This document shows positions 47,521-58,346 of a stretch of 64,000 nt of DNA, in pieces (position 1 is the first letter of the stretch; each line of letters begins with the position of its first letter). Both the position numbers and the translations under genes were made by a program. The DNA is from Plantago ovata (taxonomy: Eukaryota > Streptophyta > Magnoliopsida > Lamiales > Plantaginaceae). Under the pieces are notes generated by a model, which saw only the letters and a list, made by a program, of their open reading frames with translations, did not search any database and was not told the origin of the DNA. The DNA lies in assembly GCA_028274465.1 (NCBI GenBank), contig CM051457.1, forward strand, positions 31,717,313 to 31,781,312, read 5' to 3'.

Positions 47521-49207
47521 ATCTCCCCCTGTTTTGCCTTTTACTTGACACCATGCATACCTGTCACACATAATTAGAACAATCTAACACATAGAGCAGA
47601 TAAACATATATAAACACTAACTAAATCCTAAAGCCTTAAACACATGAAGAAACTACTTAGCATAGAACATACTGTCAATATTACATATAAATGTAGAAAC
47701 TCGGAACAGTCTCCAAGAGCACAAATAGAGTTCAAAAGAAGGAATAAGAAAAAGAAAAAGTTAGAAAAAAACAATCCAGAATCAGTATCTTCAGTCCAGA
47801 ACTCTCATATTCTCATATCTCCTCTTGTCTTCAAACTTGAATCTCCCCCTGAGTAGCAGCATCTTCTCCCCTTGTACCACTTTCTCCCCCTTGGTGGCCA
47901 GTAGAAGCAAAACCCAAGAGTGCTTTTAAGCTTAAGAGCCGAGCGGCGATTTGGTGGGGTTACTGTAGGGTTACGGGAGGTTAAAGAGAGGAACGAGTGA
48001 GAGAGAAGAAAAGAGTTTTGTATGGGAAAGTGTAAGGTAGTGTTTGGGTAGGTAATAAACTAGCTAATTCCTAAATGGTATCAAGATCCTCCTCAAAAAT
48101 AATGTTGGTATATTTGAGATAAATATATCTGGAAAAAAATGGTTAATTAGCACCAAAAAACAAGATATATGGTATACCAAACATAAAAATATTTTTGAAA
48201 CAAATTCAAGATCAGGACAAACAAATAAATTTTAGGAATTAAACTAAGGGAGGATATTTTGTATTTAAGAAATAACACAATTTCTTAATGTAACAGAAAA
48301 TAAAATTCCCAACCCCATGCATAATGTACTCTCCCCCTTAACACAACCTATATGAAGAACCAACAAAACACCACAACCTCAGAATTTTAGACTCAACAAA
48401 TAATAATAAAAAAAAAAAAACACATTTATGAAATCACATAGAAAATTCACAATCAGTCCAGAGGTGTTGGGTAAGGAGTTGCTCAACTTCCAGGTCAACA
48501 CTCGATTAAGAAACTCCCATATTTATAAAAGCCTCACCTGTATTTTTCACCTGAAATTTTAGAAGACGTTTGAAACAAGTTGCTTTCTGGTCTTTGTTTA
48601 AATCTCAGTGCAATGTCTATGGGCGAATTTGCAAAAATATATATTTTTTTTGTTTGTGCTGTTCATTATTTATTTAATGCCGCTTTTTGCTTTTGTTTCT
48701 TTCCAAACCTTCATAGACTTGAGGCCCAAAGATTGCCAGAAAACCAGAGACAAGTTTTACTTTCCTTGCCTTTCGGACCTTTGCGGCACTTGTTTAGCTA
48801 CATAGGAAATTCAAGGCCCCTATGTGCTCTTTCTCCTGTGAAAAGACATATAATATGCAAAGGAAATTCAAGGTTCCTAATGAAAGACTGGCTGTCATTC
48901 ATATTATTGTGAGCTGCTCAAGCTCCAGGAGAGGGCTTCCAATAAATGAGCAAAACAAGGTGGCAACAGGGACTATTACTTTTTAGGGAAATCTCTTTCA
49001 CTTATGCATTCTAGAAAGCCAAACTTCTAGCTTACTTGCAACATAGTACATAGACTGATCCCAAAGATTCATGCTTTTTCACATACACACAGACACATAA
49101 AAAAGAAAAATAAATAAATAAAAAATAAAAAAATGACACACGCACACCACATGCATTCTACAGGAGTTAACTGTGGTGTTAAGCTAACCCCTGGTCGACT
49201 CCTAATT
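47521..49207 (-). other. 3' internal non-coding region of the young Copia element
   Basis: About 1.7 kb lie between the Gag-RT stop codon and the polypurine tract. Sire-type elements often have an envelope-like frame here, but I see no long minus-strand frame. Repeated purine tracts occur in this stretch. Confidence 0.6.
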
Positions 49208-52200
49208 TTAGTGAAAGCAAAGACCAAGAGACCTCCTAAGACTTAGAAATCTCTCAGTATCTAAGGGCTTGGTGAATAGATCAGCAAGTTGGTTGGTTGT
49301 TTCTATATGATCCATACTTAGAATGTTGGCCTTAACAAGTTCTCTCAAAAAATGATGTCTTATGTCTATATGCTTAGACCTAGAATGATGAACCGGGTTA
49401 TGGGACAAATGGATTGCACTTAAGTTATCACATAATAACAAAACTGACTCACATTTAAGACCATAATCAGATAACATAGATCTAAGCCAAAGAAGCTGCG
49501 TGGCACCACTACCAGCGGCAACATACTCAGACTCAGCAGTAGACAATGAGACACAATTTTGCTTCTTGCTAAACCAAGAAACCAAGTTATTTCCTAAATA
49601 AAAACATCCTCCACTAGTAGACTTCCTATCATCAAGATCTCCAGCCCAATCAGAATCAGAAAAACCAACAAGTTGTAAAGAAGTATCTCTAGCATACCAT
49701 ATACCAAGTTCAATGGTGCCAGAAATATACCTGAGGATTCTCTTGACAGCATTTAGGTGGGTGGTTTTGGGATCAGACTGATACCTAGCACACACACATA
49801 CCGCATACATAATATCGGGTCTAGAGGCTGATAGATATAGCAAGCTACCAATCATGGATCTGTAGAGAGTGGGGTCAACACTTTCACCTTCGCCTTCTTT
49901 ACTGATCTTCACGCTAGAGCTCATAGGAGTTTTCAGCACCTTTGCGTTATCCAGGCCAAATCGTTTCACGAGGTTCTTTGCATATTTAGACTGATTTAAA
50001 AACAGTCCATCCTTTTGCTGTTTGATTTGCAACCCCAAGAAGTAGTTCAACTCACCTATCATACTCATCTCAAACGTAGAAGACATGGTTTTGACAAACT
50101 TATCAAGAAGAGTTTTATCAGTAGAACCAAACACAATATCATCCACATAGATTTGAGCAACACAGATATGAGAGTCAATTCTGAGAATAAAGAGAGTCAT
50201 GTCACCTGTACCTCGAATAAAGCCAAACTCAAGCAAAAACTCAGTTAGCTTCTCATACCAAGCTCGAGGAGCTTGTTTGAGACCATAAGCAGCTTTATCA
50301 AGTTTGTACACATAATCAGGGTGAAAAGGATCCTCAAAGCCTTTAGGTTGTTTCATATAAGCATCAACATTAATATTGCCATGCAAGAAAGCGCCTTTAA
50401 CATCCATTTGATACAAAGTTATCTTTAGGTAGCATGCAATAGCAAGAAGCAGTCTAATAGATTCAATTCTAGCAACAGGAGCAAAGGTTTCATCATAGTC
50501 GATTCCTTCTACCTGTGTATAGCCTTGGGCTACTAACCTAGCTTTGTTTCTAACGACTGTACCAGTTTCATCAGTTTTGTTTTTAAAAATCCATTTAGCA
50601 CCAATAACATTTGTATTGTTAGGTCGAGGTACTAAGGTCCAGACTTTATTCTTAACAAACTGGTTCAGTTCTTCTTGCATAGCCACTATCCAAAGTGAAT
50701 CACTTAAGGCTTCTTTGACATTCTTAGGCTCAATAGAAGATACACAACAAGTATGACGTACCTTAGCATGTGCCGCATATGAACAACAAGCACATGTCAT
50801 TACCATATTAGCCTTAAGACCGGCAAGCTTTCTGTAATCAACCTTGGCTTTTCTTCTCAGCCGCGTGGAAGGAGTACCATCAGTAGCATCCCCTTCATCC
50901 ACTTCTTCTTCTTGATCCTCATCGGTGTCTGTAGATGGGTCACTTGCTGCAGCAGTTACAGTATCAGCAATGGCTTCTTCTTCAGATATTTGCTCATCCG
51001 CATCATTGTCAGTCTCTTCCTCTGCATCAGATTCAACAGAGCTGTGTAGGCAAATTAAATCACAAGAAACATCAGTTACCTGGATAGGAGTTAAGTTTGG
51101 TGTTGAGTAGCCCTCTGGATCAACTCCTTCCTGTGAATCACAAATTACAGCATGTAGAGCAACTACATCAGTATCTGCATCTGAGTCAGGATTCTCATCA
51201 TCACTTCCATCATCCGTTGCGTCATCAGTCTCCACCCAGTTGACTTTCAATCCTTTGAGTCTACGAAGATTGGCGCATTCATTGCGGTAGTGTCCCCATC
51301 CTTTGCATTCCCTGCACTGAATCTTATCGAGATCCCTAGAACTTGAACTAGAGGTAGGGAAGGTATCTTTTCTATGGGAAGAGCCTTTAAAATTGCCTTT
51401 GGAAGGATTTTTGGATGTGGAGGCTTCAGAACTATACTTAGACTTGGATTTTGGATGATATTTTTTGAAAAACTTTGTGGCTTTGGCAATAAAGTCTTTG
51501 GAATACTCAGGATCAAAATCTTTAATATCAATGTCATCATCACTATCAGCTTGAGTAGTTTTAAAAACTTTGGAACCTTTACCATAATTTTCCTCTTGAT
51601 CCATAAGATGAAGCTCATAGTTTTTCAAAATATTCATAAGAGTGGTTAAGTCCAAGGTTGCTAAACTATAACTTTCTTCAATAGCAGAGACTTTGACATT
51701 AAATCTAGGAGGTAAGGACCTAATAGCTTTACGTACCAGAACTTTGTTTGCCATGGGTTCGCCAAGTTGGTGTGACTCATTAGCAATATCAAGGATCTTG
51801 GTAAAGTAGGTGGTGATGTCTTCATCTTCCTCCATCCTGAGTAGTTCAAACTTGCTATGTAGCAGTCTGATTCTGGTATCTTTCACCTTTGAATCACCTT
51901 CACAATGTCTTTGGAGAATATCCCAAGCACTCTTAGCTGTACCACAGTTTTGGATTAGTTTAAACATATGCATATCAACCCAAGAAAAAATAGCATTAAG
52001 AGCTTTTTCATTGTTAGAAGCTCCTGTTTTCTCTTCTTCAGTATAGTCCTTGAGTTCTTTTGGCAATATGTCTCCCTGTAGATCAGCCTTTTTCTTGGGA
52101 TAAATAAATTCCTCCTCAACAGATTGCCAAACACCTGCATCCAAAGATTTCAAGTATATACGCATACGCAATAACCAGTAAGCATAGTTTGCTCCATCAA

Positions 52201-52240
52201 GAATCGGGAGCCTTCCAAGGTTCGGATTGGCGGAGTCCAT
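49208..52240 (-). CDS. fused Gag-reverse transcriptase-RNase H polyprotein without protease or integrase
   Basis: A single uninterrupted 1010-residue frame. Residues 1 to about 215 are a Copia Gag (LPILDGANYAYW near the start). A basic serine-rich stretch leads to one CCHC zinc knuckle (CRECKGWGHYRNEC, about 310-323). A very acidic linker follows (about 335-455), then a short KVDYRKLAGLKANMVM segment, and directly the reverse transcriptase from about 515 (AKWIFKNK, YVDD near 696) and RNase H to the C-terminus (ADLFTKPL). The protease DSG motif, the pre-integrase HHCC motif and the integrase DDE core, which normally lie between Gag and reverse transcriptase in Copia, are absent, yet the frame is kept. 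Integration would therefore need protease and integrase supplied in trans by a related element. Confidence 0.9.
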   Translation of the reverse strand: MDSANPNLGRLPILDGANYAYWLLRMRIYLKSLDAGVWQSVEEEFIYPKKKADLQGDILPKELKDYTEEEKTGASNNEKALNAIFSWVDMHMFKLIQNCGTAKSAWDILQRHCEGDSKVKDTRIRLLHSKFELLRMEEDEDITTYFTKILDIANESHQLGEPMANKVLVRKAIRSLPPRFNVKVSAIEESYSLATLDLTTLMNILKNYELHLMDQEENYGKGSKVFKTTQADSDDDIDIKDFDPEYSKDFIAKATKFFKKYHPKSKSKYSSEASTSKNPSKGNFKGSSHRKDTFPTSSSSSRDLDKIQCRECKGWGHYRNECANLRRLKGLKVNWVETDDATDDGSDDENPDSDADTDVVALHAVICDSQEGVDPEGYSTPNLTPIQVTDVSCDLICLHSSVESDAEEETDNDADEQISEEEAIADTVTAAASDPSTDTDEDQEEEVDEGDATDGTPSTRLRRKAKVDYRKLAGLKANMVMTCACCSYAAHAKVRHTCCVSSIEPKNVKEALSDSLWIVAMQEELNQFVKNKVWTLVPRPNNTNVIGAKWIFKNKTDETGTVVRNKARLVAQGYTQVEGIDYDETFAPVARIESIRLLLAIACYLKITLYQMDVKGAFLHGNINVDAYMKQPKGFEDPFHPDYVYKLDKAAYGLKQAPRAWYEKLTEFLLEFGFIRGTGDMTLFILRIDSHICVAQIYVDDIVFGSTDKTLLDKFVKTMSSTFEMSMIGELNYFLGLQIKQQKDGLFLNQSKYAKNLVKRFGLDNAKVLKTPMSSSVKISKEGEGESVDPTLYRSMIGSLLYLSASRPDIMYAVCVCARYQSDPKTTHLNAVKRILRYISGTIELGIWYARDTSLQLVGFSDSDWAGDLDDRKSTSGGCFYLGNNLVSWFSKKQNCVSLSTAESEYVAAGSGATQLLWLRSMLSDYGLKCESVLLLCDNLSAIHLSHNPVHHSRSKHIDIRHHFLRELVKANILSMDHIETTNQLADLFTKPLDTERFLSLRRSLGLCFH

Positions 52241-52293
52241 CTTTTGTACCTAAAAACAATTACTTATAAAAGTAACAAGCTCTAGATGCCAAT

Positions 52294-53255
52294 TGAAAGA
52301 ATATAAGGATCGATAATAACTTGTTAATAGGAACAATTCGCCAGTAAGCAGGAGTTATCGATGGGGTTGAACAACTCGTACGATAACACCTCAGTAATCC
52401 ACAACTACTACCTGCAGATTAGTCAGACAAACACAAGTAATATATATCAGAAAATTAAGCACAGCGGAAAGTAAATAAGAACCTGTGTTTGTAAATTTTC
52501 AAGCAGCTTTGGATAGCTTGCTTGATGCCCAGTCAAGGCAGAAAAACCACTAAGAAGAATATGTTTGTACAACGCTGTATACTCCCTATTCTATCTTAGC
52601 TGAAACAATACTAGTCACCTCACGATGATATAGAACCCAATCTATCTATTCTATTCTCAATACGTTGTTAGAGAGATCTAGAATATAAACTAGTATAAAG
52701 ACTCAAAAACAAACAACTAAACAAGAAAGACTCTAAACGAATTCTTTGGTTGTAAATTTCTTGCTCTCGAGATGTCTCTTCTCCACCATCGATGTCGACC
52801 TATATATAGTAGCGAAGTACTTAACGGATAGCAAAGTACTGAGCGACTATTTAGCAAAGTAGTAAGCGAATCCAATCAGGAAACGCGTTCCTACTATTTA
52901 GCTAAAGAGGACATCAACTTTGAATGACTTCAAACTCTGAATCTGGTCATGATTTCGTCCTCCTTTATCCAATAGAAATTGTATTCCTTCTTGAATTCTC
53001 TCTCCTTTCTTGAAGTCACGCTCATGCTCTGTTTTCTTCCTTTTCCTAGTCAGAAACAACTTCTTCCTATTGACACATTCTGAAAGCTAGTTTTCTGCAC
53101 ACAATAAATATCTACAGCCGTGGAACTAGTTAGTAGTAAAGTAAAGGTAAAACACGGTATAAATTATTGTTGACAAATATAGGAGTTAAACCCGACAGCT
53201 TAACTCCAAGGATAACTCCTTGGTCAACTCCAGTGTAAAAACACATACACTTACA
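52294..53255 (-). repeat. 5' LTR of the young Copia element, with TATA box
   Basis: 962-bp copy of the LTR at 46559. A minus-strand TATA box (ACTATATATAGG, 52799-52810) lies mid-LTR, so transcription would run leftwards through the Gag-RT frame. Confidence 0.9.
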
Positions 53256-54460
53256 GACGGGTTATTTGATATGAAATGAACTTGTGGAATTGGCCATTGT
53301 GGCACTTCATTGATTGTGTAGTTTCACATTGGTCACCGAGTGAATATCTTTATCTGATCATTATGAAACTATGGATTTTGGGTTCACAAATTCGGGACTG
53401 GGATGTTAAAAATGATTTTTTTTCGTCATTTGTTAACGATAAAGTATTGTCGTTTGGTTGATAGAGCTTGTCCGTACTGAAAGTATGTATGTCCTAGAGA
53501 CAACCATTTGCAAGATGATATGTACTTAGATCATAATCAGTTTATTATTATTTATATTGCATATTAATTGGCTCTACATCTTTGGATTATTTATTTGGTT
53601 GTTTTAAGATAATTCTATAAGATGTTCACATGGACTATATGTTATTACCAAGTGTGTGAGAACTTGGATGACAGAACATAAATCCTAAAATAGTCCCAAT
53701 CGAGGTCATTGAGATTTGGGATATCAATGACGCACGTAAAAGATTGACATGCGATCTGCATCATATTCTTAGATGAATGTAGTGACTCTCACAAAATACG
53801 AATGACTTGGTCATTCATGATGGATGCATGGTACACCTTAGAGGGTGTTGACTGACCCACCGAGAAACCGTTTGATTAATTCTATTAATGTGTCTATGGA
53901 AGTATCGGTGTGTAAGGTAATTAACAGTCCTTTGACTTGAGGTCAATACTGACTACATATGTGGAATAATATATCTTGACCAAGACCAATGCTTGCACTC
54001 CACTTGGGGTAGATACGACATGCGTTAGATATATTATGAAGTGCATGGGAGTAGTAGTTGAACCAAGATAGAATTCATTCCTCGCAATAGACATTGGAGA
54101 GAATACTTTACATCTCATAGTTAGGTTGATCGTAAGTCATTGGCCAATGCGTTACGATATATTCAAAATGGTGTTTGGATATGACCGAAGATCAACTAAC
54201 AAGAAAGAGAAAGAAATGAATAAGTTATTGGAACAGACACGATATCAAGTTCTAGACTTATTCGAGTATTCGAGAATGAAGGGACTATATTAGCCTTACA
54301 CTAAACGTGATTTGTATATCCTTACAAACGTCCTCATATATTAATGTTGTCCGGTAAACCGTCTAGGAGTTTCACCGTGAACTTAATTAGATTAGTGATT
54401 AATATGTAAGGCCCTTCGGGTCACACTACGTGATTAGTACTCTACCATATCGGGATTACT

Positions 54461-54538
54461 AATAAATAGATATTAATTAGATTAATATTATTTATTATTA
54501 ATAAATAGATGTTAATTAGATTAACATTATTTATTATT
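54461..54538. repeat. 39-bp tandem duplication in solo LTR
   Basis: Two adjacent copies (54461-54499 and 54500-54538) differ at a few positions (ATATTAATTAG versus ATGTTAATTAG). Confidence 0.8.
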
Positions 54539-54710
54539 AAATGTGAATAATTAAATTGGGCCAAATTGGATTTGGAACAACTAAAATAAAGTGTATAAAT
54601 TGGATCAAATTTGATTTGGACTTTAAAATGCAATTGGGCCGAAATTGCATCAAAGAGGAGAAAAAAAAAAGAGAAAGCTCGGCCAAAAGCCCAACTAACT
54701 GATTTGTCTC

Positions 54711-54770
54711 GGGCGCGTGCAACACACGCGCCCGGTTGACTTTTCTCGGGCGCGTGAACCACACGCGCCC
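54711..54770. promoter_or_regulatory. two tandem GC-rich palindromes in the solo-LTR U3
   Basis: GGGCGCGTG and CACGCGCCC pair around short loops at 54711-54733 and again at 54748-54770, 37 bp apart, with a W-box core (TTGAC, 54736-54740) between them. They lie about 110 bp upstream of the TATA box. CGCG-containing motifs suit CAMTA-type factors, but that is inference. Confidence 0.6.
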
Positions 54771-55425
54771 GGTAGTTGAATTAAGGGTGGGGACTTGGTC
54801 CCACCCTTCTCACCACTTGGTCACTCTTTAACAAACATGCGGGGCCCACTATGAATCATGTGTGAGTTGGTTTTGTCTTGTGCTATATATATAGTAATAG
54901 ATGAAGAAGGAAATGTACGTAAATAATTTGCATGCATACTCCCTCTTCTCTTTACAGGCAAGAACAAATACTACACATCACATATTTTGTCCTTTTCTGA
55001 AAAGGATAAAAATAAAAATAATACAGTACACTCCTTCCATATAATTCACATATATCCCAACCTTGTTCAAAGAGTTTCCTAGCACTCTACGGTAGAGAAA
55101 AATCTGTAGATACCGAGGTTAAGGAATTCAAGCTGGAGAATACGGAGGATTGGGATTTGCTTGGAGCAGAGCTTGAAGACTTGGAGCTCACTGAAGAGGA
55201 TTACGAAGCCTACGATCGTGAGTTCGCAGAGGAGAAGATCGAGGAGCAACAATTGGATTTTGCTGAGCAAACTGACGAGGAGAATTTGGAATTGTTAAAT
55301 CTATAAGATTTTTTTTCTCCTCTACGTATCACATGTTAAATAACTGTTATCAAGATAGGTCGTAAAATTTTCGAAATTTCGCCGCGTATGCTTAGAGTAA
55401 AACGACCCTATATTCCTACACGTAC

Positions 55426-55610
55426 CTTGTGTCAACTTTGTCGTTGATCCAGAACTTTGTGTCGACGACATGATAATGTGGGCTTATGAGCCTCGCAGCG
55501 CCGGGTCTGAATTCTTGGCCTCTGATAAAGGTGGAATTTTCTTAGCGGACGGTGCCGAGTGCATGTTCCGTTGTTCTCCGCGCAGCGTGATGGACGGATG
55601 ATATGATGCA
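55426..55610 (+). pseudogene. possible exon interrupted by the solo LTR
   Basis: Immediately right of the LTR a frame is open for about 60 codons with protein-like composition (NFVVDPELCVDDMIMWAYEP, then DKGGIFLADGAECMF). Left of the LTR, the same frame is reached within a few codons of a possible acceptor (GATAG, about 53463). The protein is not recognised. Confidence 0.3.
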
Positions 55611-55999
55611 TGGAAGTACGTTTCGCGATGCATGGGCATATGTTTAGTGAATGAATATGCATGAAATGGAGCGCGCGCTCTACCTATCATGTTGTGATTT
55701 CCTGCTGCGAGTGCGAACATTTGGAATCATGGATCGTGTTCGATGGAAATGACATTCATTCTTACTACTGGAGCTAAGCCGACTTAAAGTGGCATGTCGT
55801 GTTACTTTTAACTTTTTTTTGTTGTTGATCAGGATGCTTGACACATGTGTTCCTTTCTGGGGATTCACATAAGAGGCATCAGTAGCGCTTAATTAATGAG
55901 ATGCTTTGCACACCGCCGGATGAGATTTGATCAACGGCTGAATTTGAAACCCAAATTTATTTGACGTTTCAGCTTTCCTTTCTCTCTCTCATATATTTA

Positions 56000-56227
56000 C
56001 TCCGTTTCATTAATAAGTTACTAAGGGGACTATTCATCGTAAACTTTGACCACGTATAACTCCTAAATTACATTAGAAAAAAATATAATAAAATTATATT
56101 ATAAAATTAAATGGAGTATATTTTCATAATCAACATTTAATTTATATTGATACAGTTTAATTTAAAAGTTATACGTGGTCAAAGGTCACGATGAATAGTC
56201 CCTCAGGAACTTCTTAATGAATGGAGG
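56000..56227. mobile_element. Stowaway-type MITE
   Basis: A 228-bp element flanked by TA. Arms of about 60 bp are inverted copies (CTCCGTTTCATTAATAAG; complement of CTTCTTAATGAATGGAG), with the shared blocks GACTATTCATCGT and TTTGACCACGTATAACT. Confidence 0.8.
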
Positions 56228-56273
56228 TAAAAATTAATAGCTTATCCGGAAATTCTCTTTCCTTTCATATCAG

Positions 56274-56446
56274 ATGTTGAAGATGAACAACATTCGGAGC
56301 GTGATGCTGAAAACCTTGTTGATGTTGAAACTTCAAATCAGGAGGATTTCATGCAATATTTCTTCTTGAATCCTTTTCATAGGTTCCCAGTTGATAATGA
56401 GGACTATTGGGATTACCTTGATCATATGTCCGTAATCAAAATGTAA
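56274..56446 (+). pseudogene. isolated last-exon-like coding segment
   Basis: After an acceptor (TTCATATCAG, ending 56273), a frame in phase 1 stays open for 57 codons and stops at 56444-56446. The composition is acidic and aromatic (DVEDEQHSERDAENLVDVE, then NEDYWDYLDHM). I do not recognise it. It may be the last exon of the gene whose earlier exon lies at 55426-55610, with the MITE in the intron. If so, the solo LTR has disrupted the gene. Confidence 0.35.
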
Positions 56447-56822
56447 TAAACTCGTGTTACAGATGTGAAATAAGACAACAATGTATGGCTCGGTTTGATT
56501 CAACTGAAATGAAAATGAACAAATTTGAACCGATCAATTGCATACTTTGCTTTTTAAATCAAACAGAGCCGTATGGTAATATTAGATTTTTATTTCGTAA
56601 TGTACCATGTAAGGTCCAAACTTAAGATAGGGCGAAGTATATATATTATCACCAGCAATTGTAACTGCACCAGAAAACATATTATAAACCTATACAAATT
56701 GTGTAAAACAGGCAACAAAAGATACACATTAATTAATGCTCTAATCAGTTACAGACTATGATATACTATATGATAGGGCTCCAACAAGAACAATCATGAT
56801 TCTTGTAGCAGATCCATTCTAA
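56447..56822. other. upstream region of the sugar-nucleotide transferase gene
   Basis: Probable promoter and leader of the gene at 56823. No strong TATA box at a defensible distance was found. Confidence 0.4.
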
Positions 56823-58346
56823 ATGGCTCCAGGAAGTGCAGGCTTGAAAACAAAGGCGGATGAGGACTTGCTCGAGTCCACCAGATTCTACAACCACGAA
56901 GAACACAGTTACTCTAACACAATAGTTAAAACCTCATTGCTTTTCATGGTTGGTGTTCTCATCTACCTTGTTATCAACCAACCAACCTATCCTGCTCAGT
57001 TCCTTGAAATGTCTTATTCAATCGCAGCCTCTAAGTTAGGATATACATCAGACACTCTACTGCGACCGCCCATTGATGAGGGTCCGGAAGAGAGTACTGT
57101 TTCCACATTGAAGACTGACACTACTTCAGAAAAGTTATCAACTCCTCTTTTTCAGCAGTTCAATACTGATACCCTGCCTACTCAGGTGTGTTAAGAACAT
57201 ATGTCTGTTTTCGTCTTTCTTTCCCAAAGAAAAGGGACCCCATAAGTTTCTGTCTTTATGATAGATCTTACTTTATTTGACGAGGAAGAAAATAAGAAAA
57301 CTGATGGTTTGATAATTTTATTAGGGTACCGATATCTCTAGAGCGATTTTTTATCAAGTATTTATCTAATTATTATTTGTCCATGTGTGCACAAGAGCAA
57401 GGTTGAAAGTCTCTTGGAGAGATCACTGAAAAATGCAAGCATGAAGGACAAGACAGTGATAATCACAACACTGAATGCAGCATGGACAACACCAAATTCT
57501 ATTTTTGATCTCTTTCTCGAAAGCTTCAGAATAGGAAACCAAACGAAGAATTTGCTGAATCATCTTCTTCTTATTGCACTAGACAAAACGGCCTACTCAC
57601 GTTGTGTGGAGATTCATCCCCACTGTTACGCTCTCACTACTGAGGGTGTGGACTTTTCTGGCCTGGCAAAGTTTAAAACGAGTGATTATATGAAGATGAT
57701 GTGGAGAAGGCTTGAATTTCTTGGCACTGTTCTGGAACTGGGATACAACTTTGTCTTCACGGTACGCATTTTTTTGGGTATCTATTTAACCAAGTTATTC
57801 TGATCTCGTAATTCTGATTGTCAAAACGTGCAGGATGCAGATGTAATGTGGTTTAGAGATCCGTTTCCAAGATTTTACACAGACGCGGACTTCCAAATAT
57901 CATGTGATCACTATGGTCACAACTCTACAAACTTAAAGAACTATCCCAATGGAGGTTTCAACTATGTCAAGTCCAATATACGCACAATCAAGTTCTATAA
58001 ATATTGGCACACTGCAAAAGACTACTTTCCAGGGAAGCATGATCAAGAAGTTTTCAACGAGATCAAATTGAACCCTTATCTTAGGCAAATCGGTATAAGA
58101 ATAAAGTTCTTGAGCACCAAATACTTTGGTGGGTTGTGCGAACCGCACCAAGATCTAGATGAGGTGGTAACAATGCATGCGAATTGCTGTATTGGGTTGG
58201 AGAAGAAGATTCATGATATTAAAATGGTGATCAATGACTGGAAAAACTACATGGCAACACCCTTGGCAGAGAGGAACATGACTAATAAGTCCTGGACACA
58301 TGGATTTAAGTGTGGGTTGCCACCACATTTTAAATTTAAAGACTGA
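56823..58346 (+). CDS. nucleotide-diphospho-sugar transferase family protein (PF03407 type)
   Basis: Three exons (56823-57185, 57396-57761, 57834-58346), all in phase 0 and GT-AG, encode 413 residues, near the usual length of about 400. Residues about 34-52 form a single signal anchor (SLLFMVGVLIYLVI), giving a type II Golgi membrane protein. The catalytic domain has the KTVIITTLNAAW start, the SDYMKMMWRRLEFLGTVLELGYNFVFTD block and the metal-binding DAD (244-246, DADVMWFRDPFP), then NGGFNYVKSN and HDQEVFNEI. The family is related to GT77 arabinosyl/xylosyltransferases and probably modifies cell-wall polymers or glycoproteins. Exact donor and acceptor are unknown. The start ATG is the first in frame. 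The gene looks intact. Confidence 0.9.

Larger units (their letters stand above)
46559..53255 (-). mobile_element. young non-autonomous Copia (Sire-like) retrotransposon
   Basis: The 6697-bp element runs on the minus strand and is flanked by GACGG (46554-46558 and 53256-53260). Both LTRs are 962 bp (46559-47520 and 52294-53255), start TG, end CA, and look identical by eye. A tRNA-Met-like primer site (TGGCATCTAGAGC) follows the 5' LTR, and a polypurine tract (ACAGGGGGAGA) precedes the 3' LTR. Further CTCCCCCT copies at 47843, 47891 and 48331 suggest several purine tracts. One long frame encodes Gag, reverse transcriptase and RNase H, with no protease or integrase. Confidence 0.93.
53478..55420 (+). 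mobile_element. solo LTR, 1943 bp
   Basis: Starts TGAAAGTATG, ends TTCCTACA, and is flanked by the 5-bp duplication CGTAC (53473-53477 and 55421-55425). No internal retroelement sequence is present, so it is a solo LTR left by unequal recombination. A TATA box at 54883-54893 (CTATATATATA) sets the + direction. U3 contains a 39-bp tandem duplication (54461-54538) and two GC-rich hairpins (54711-54770). A long acidic open frame without a start codon lies in the downstream part (about 55060-55306). Confidence 0.85.

Noticed and set aside
48580..48912. Plus-strand 110-codon frame inside the young Copia element
   Set aside because: It lies antisense in the element's 3' internal region, has no recognised domain and looks like chance opening in T-rich DNA.
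50015..52140. Several plus- and minus-strand frames overlapping the Gag-RT gene
   Set aside because: They are shadows of the 1010-codon frame.
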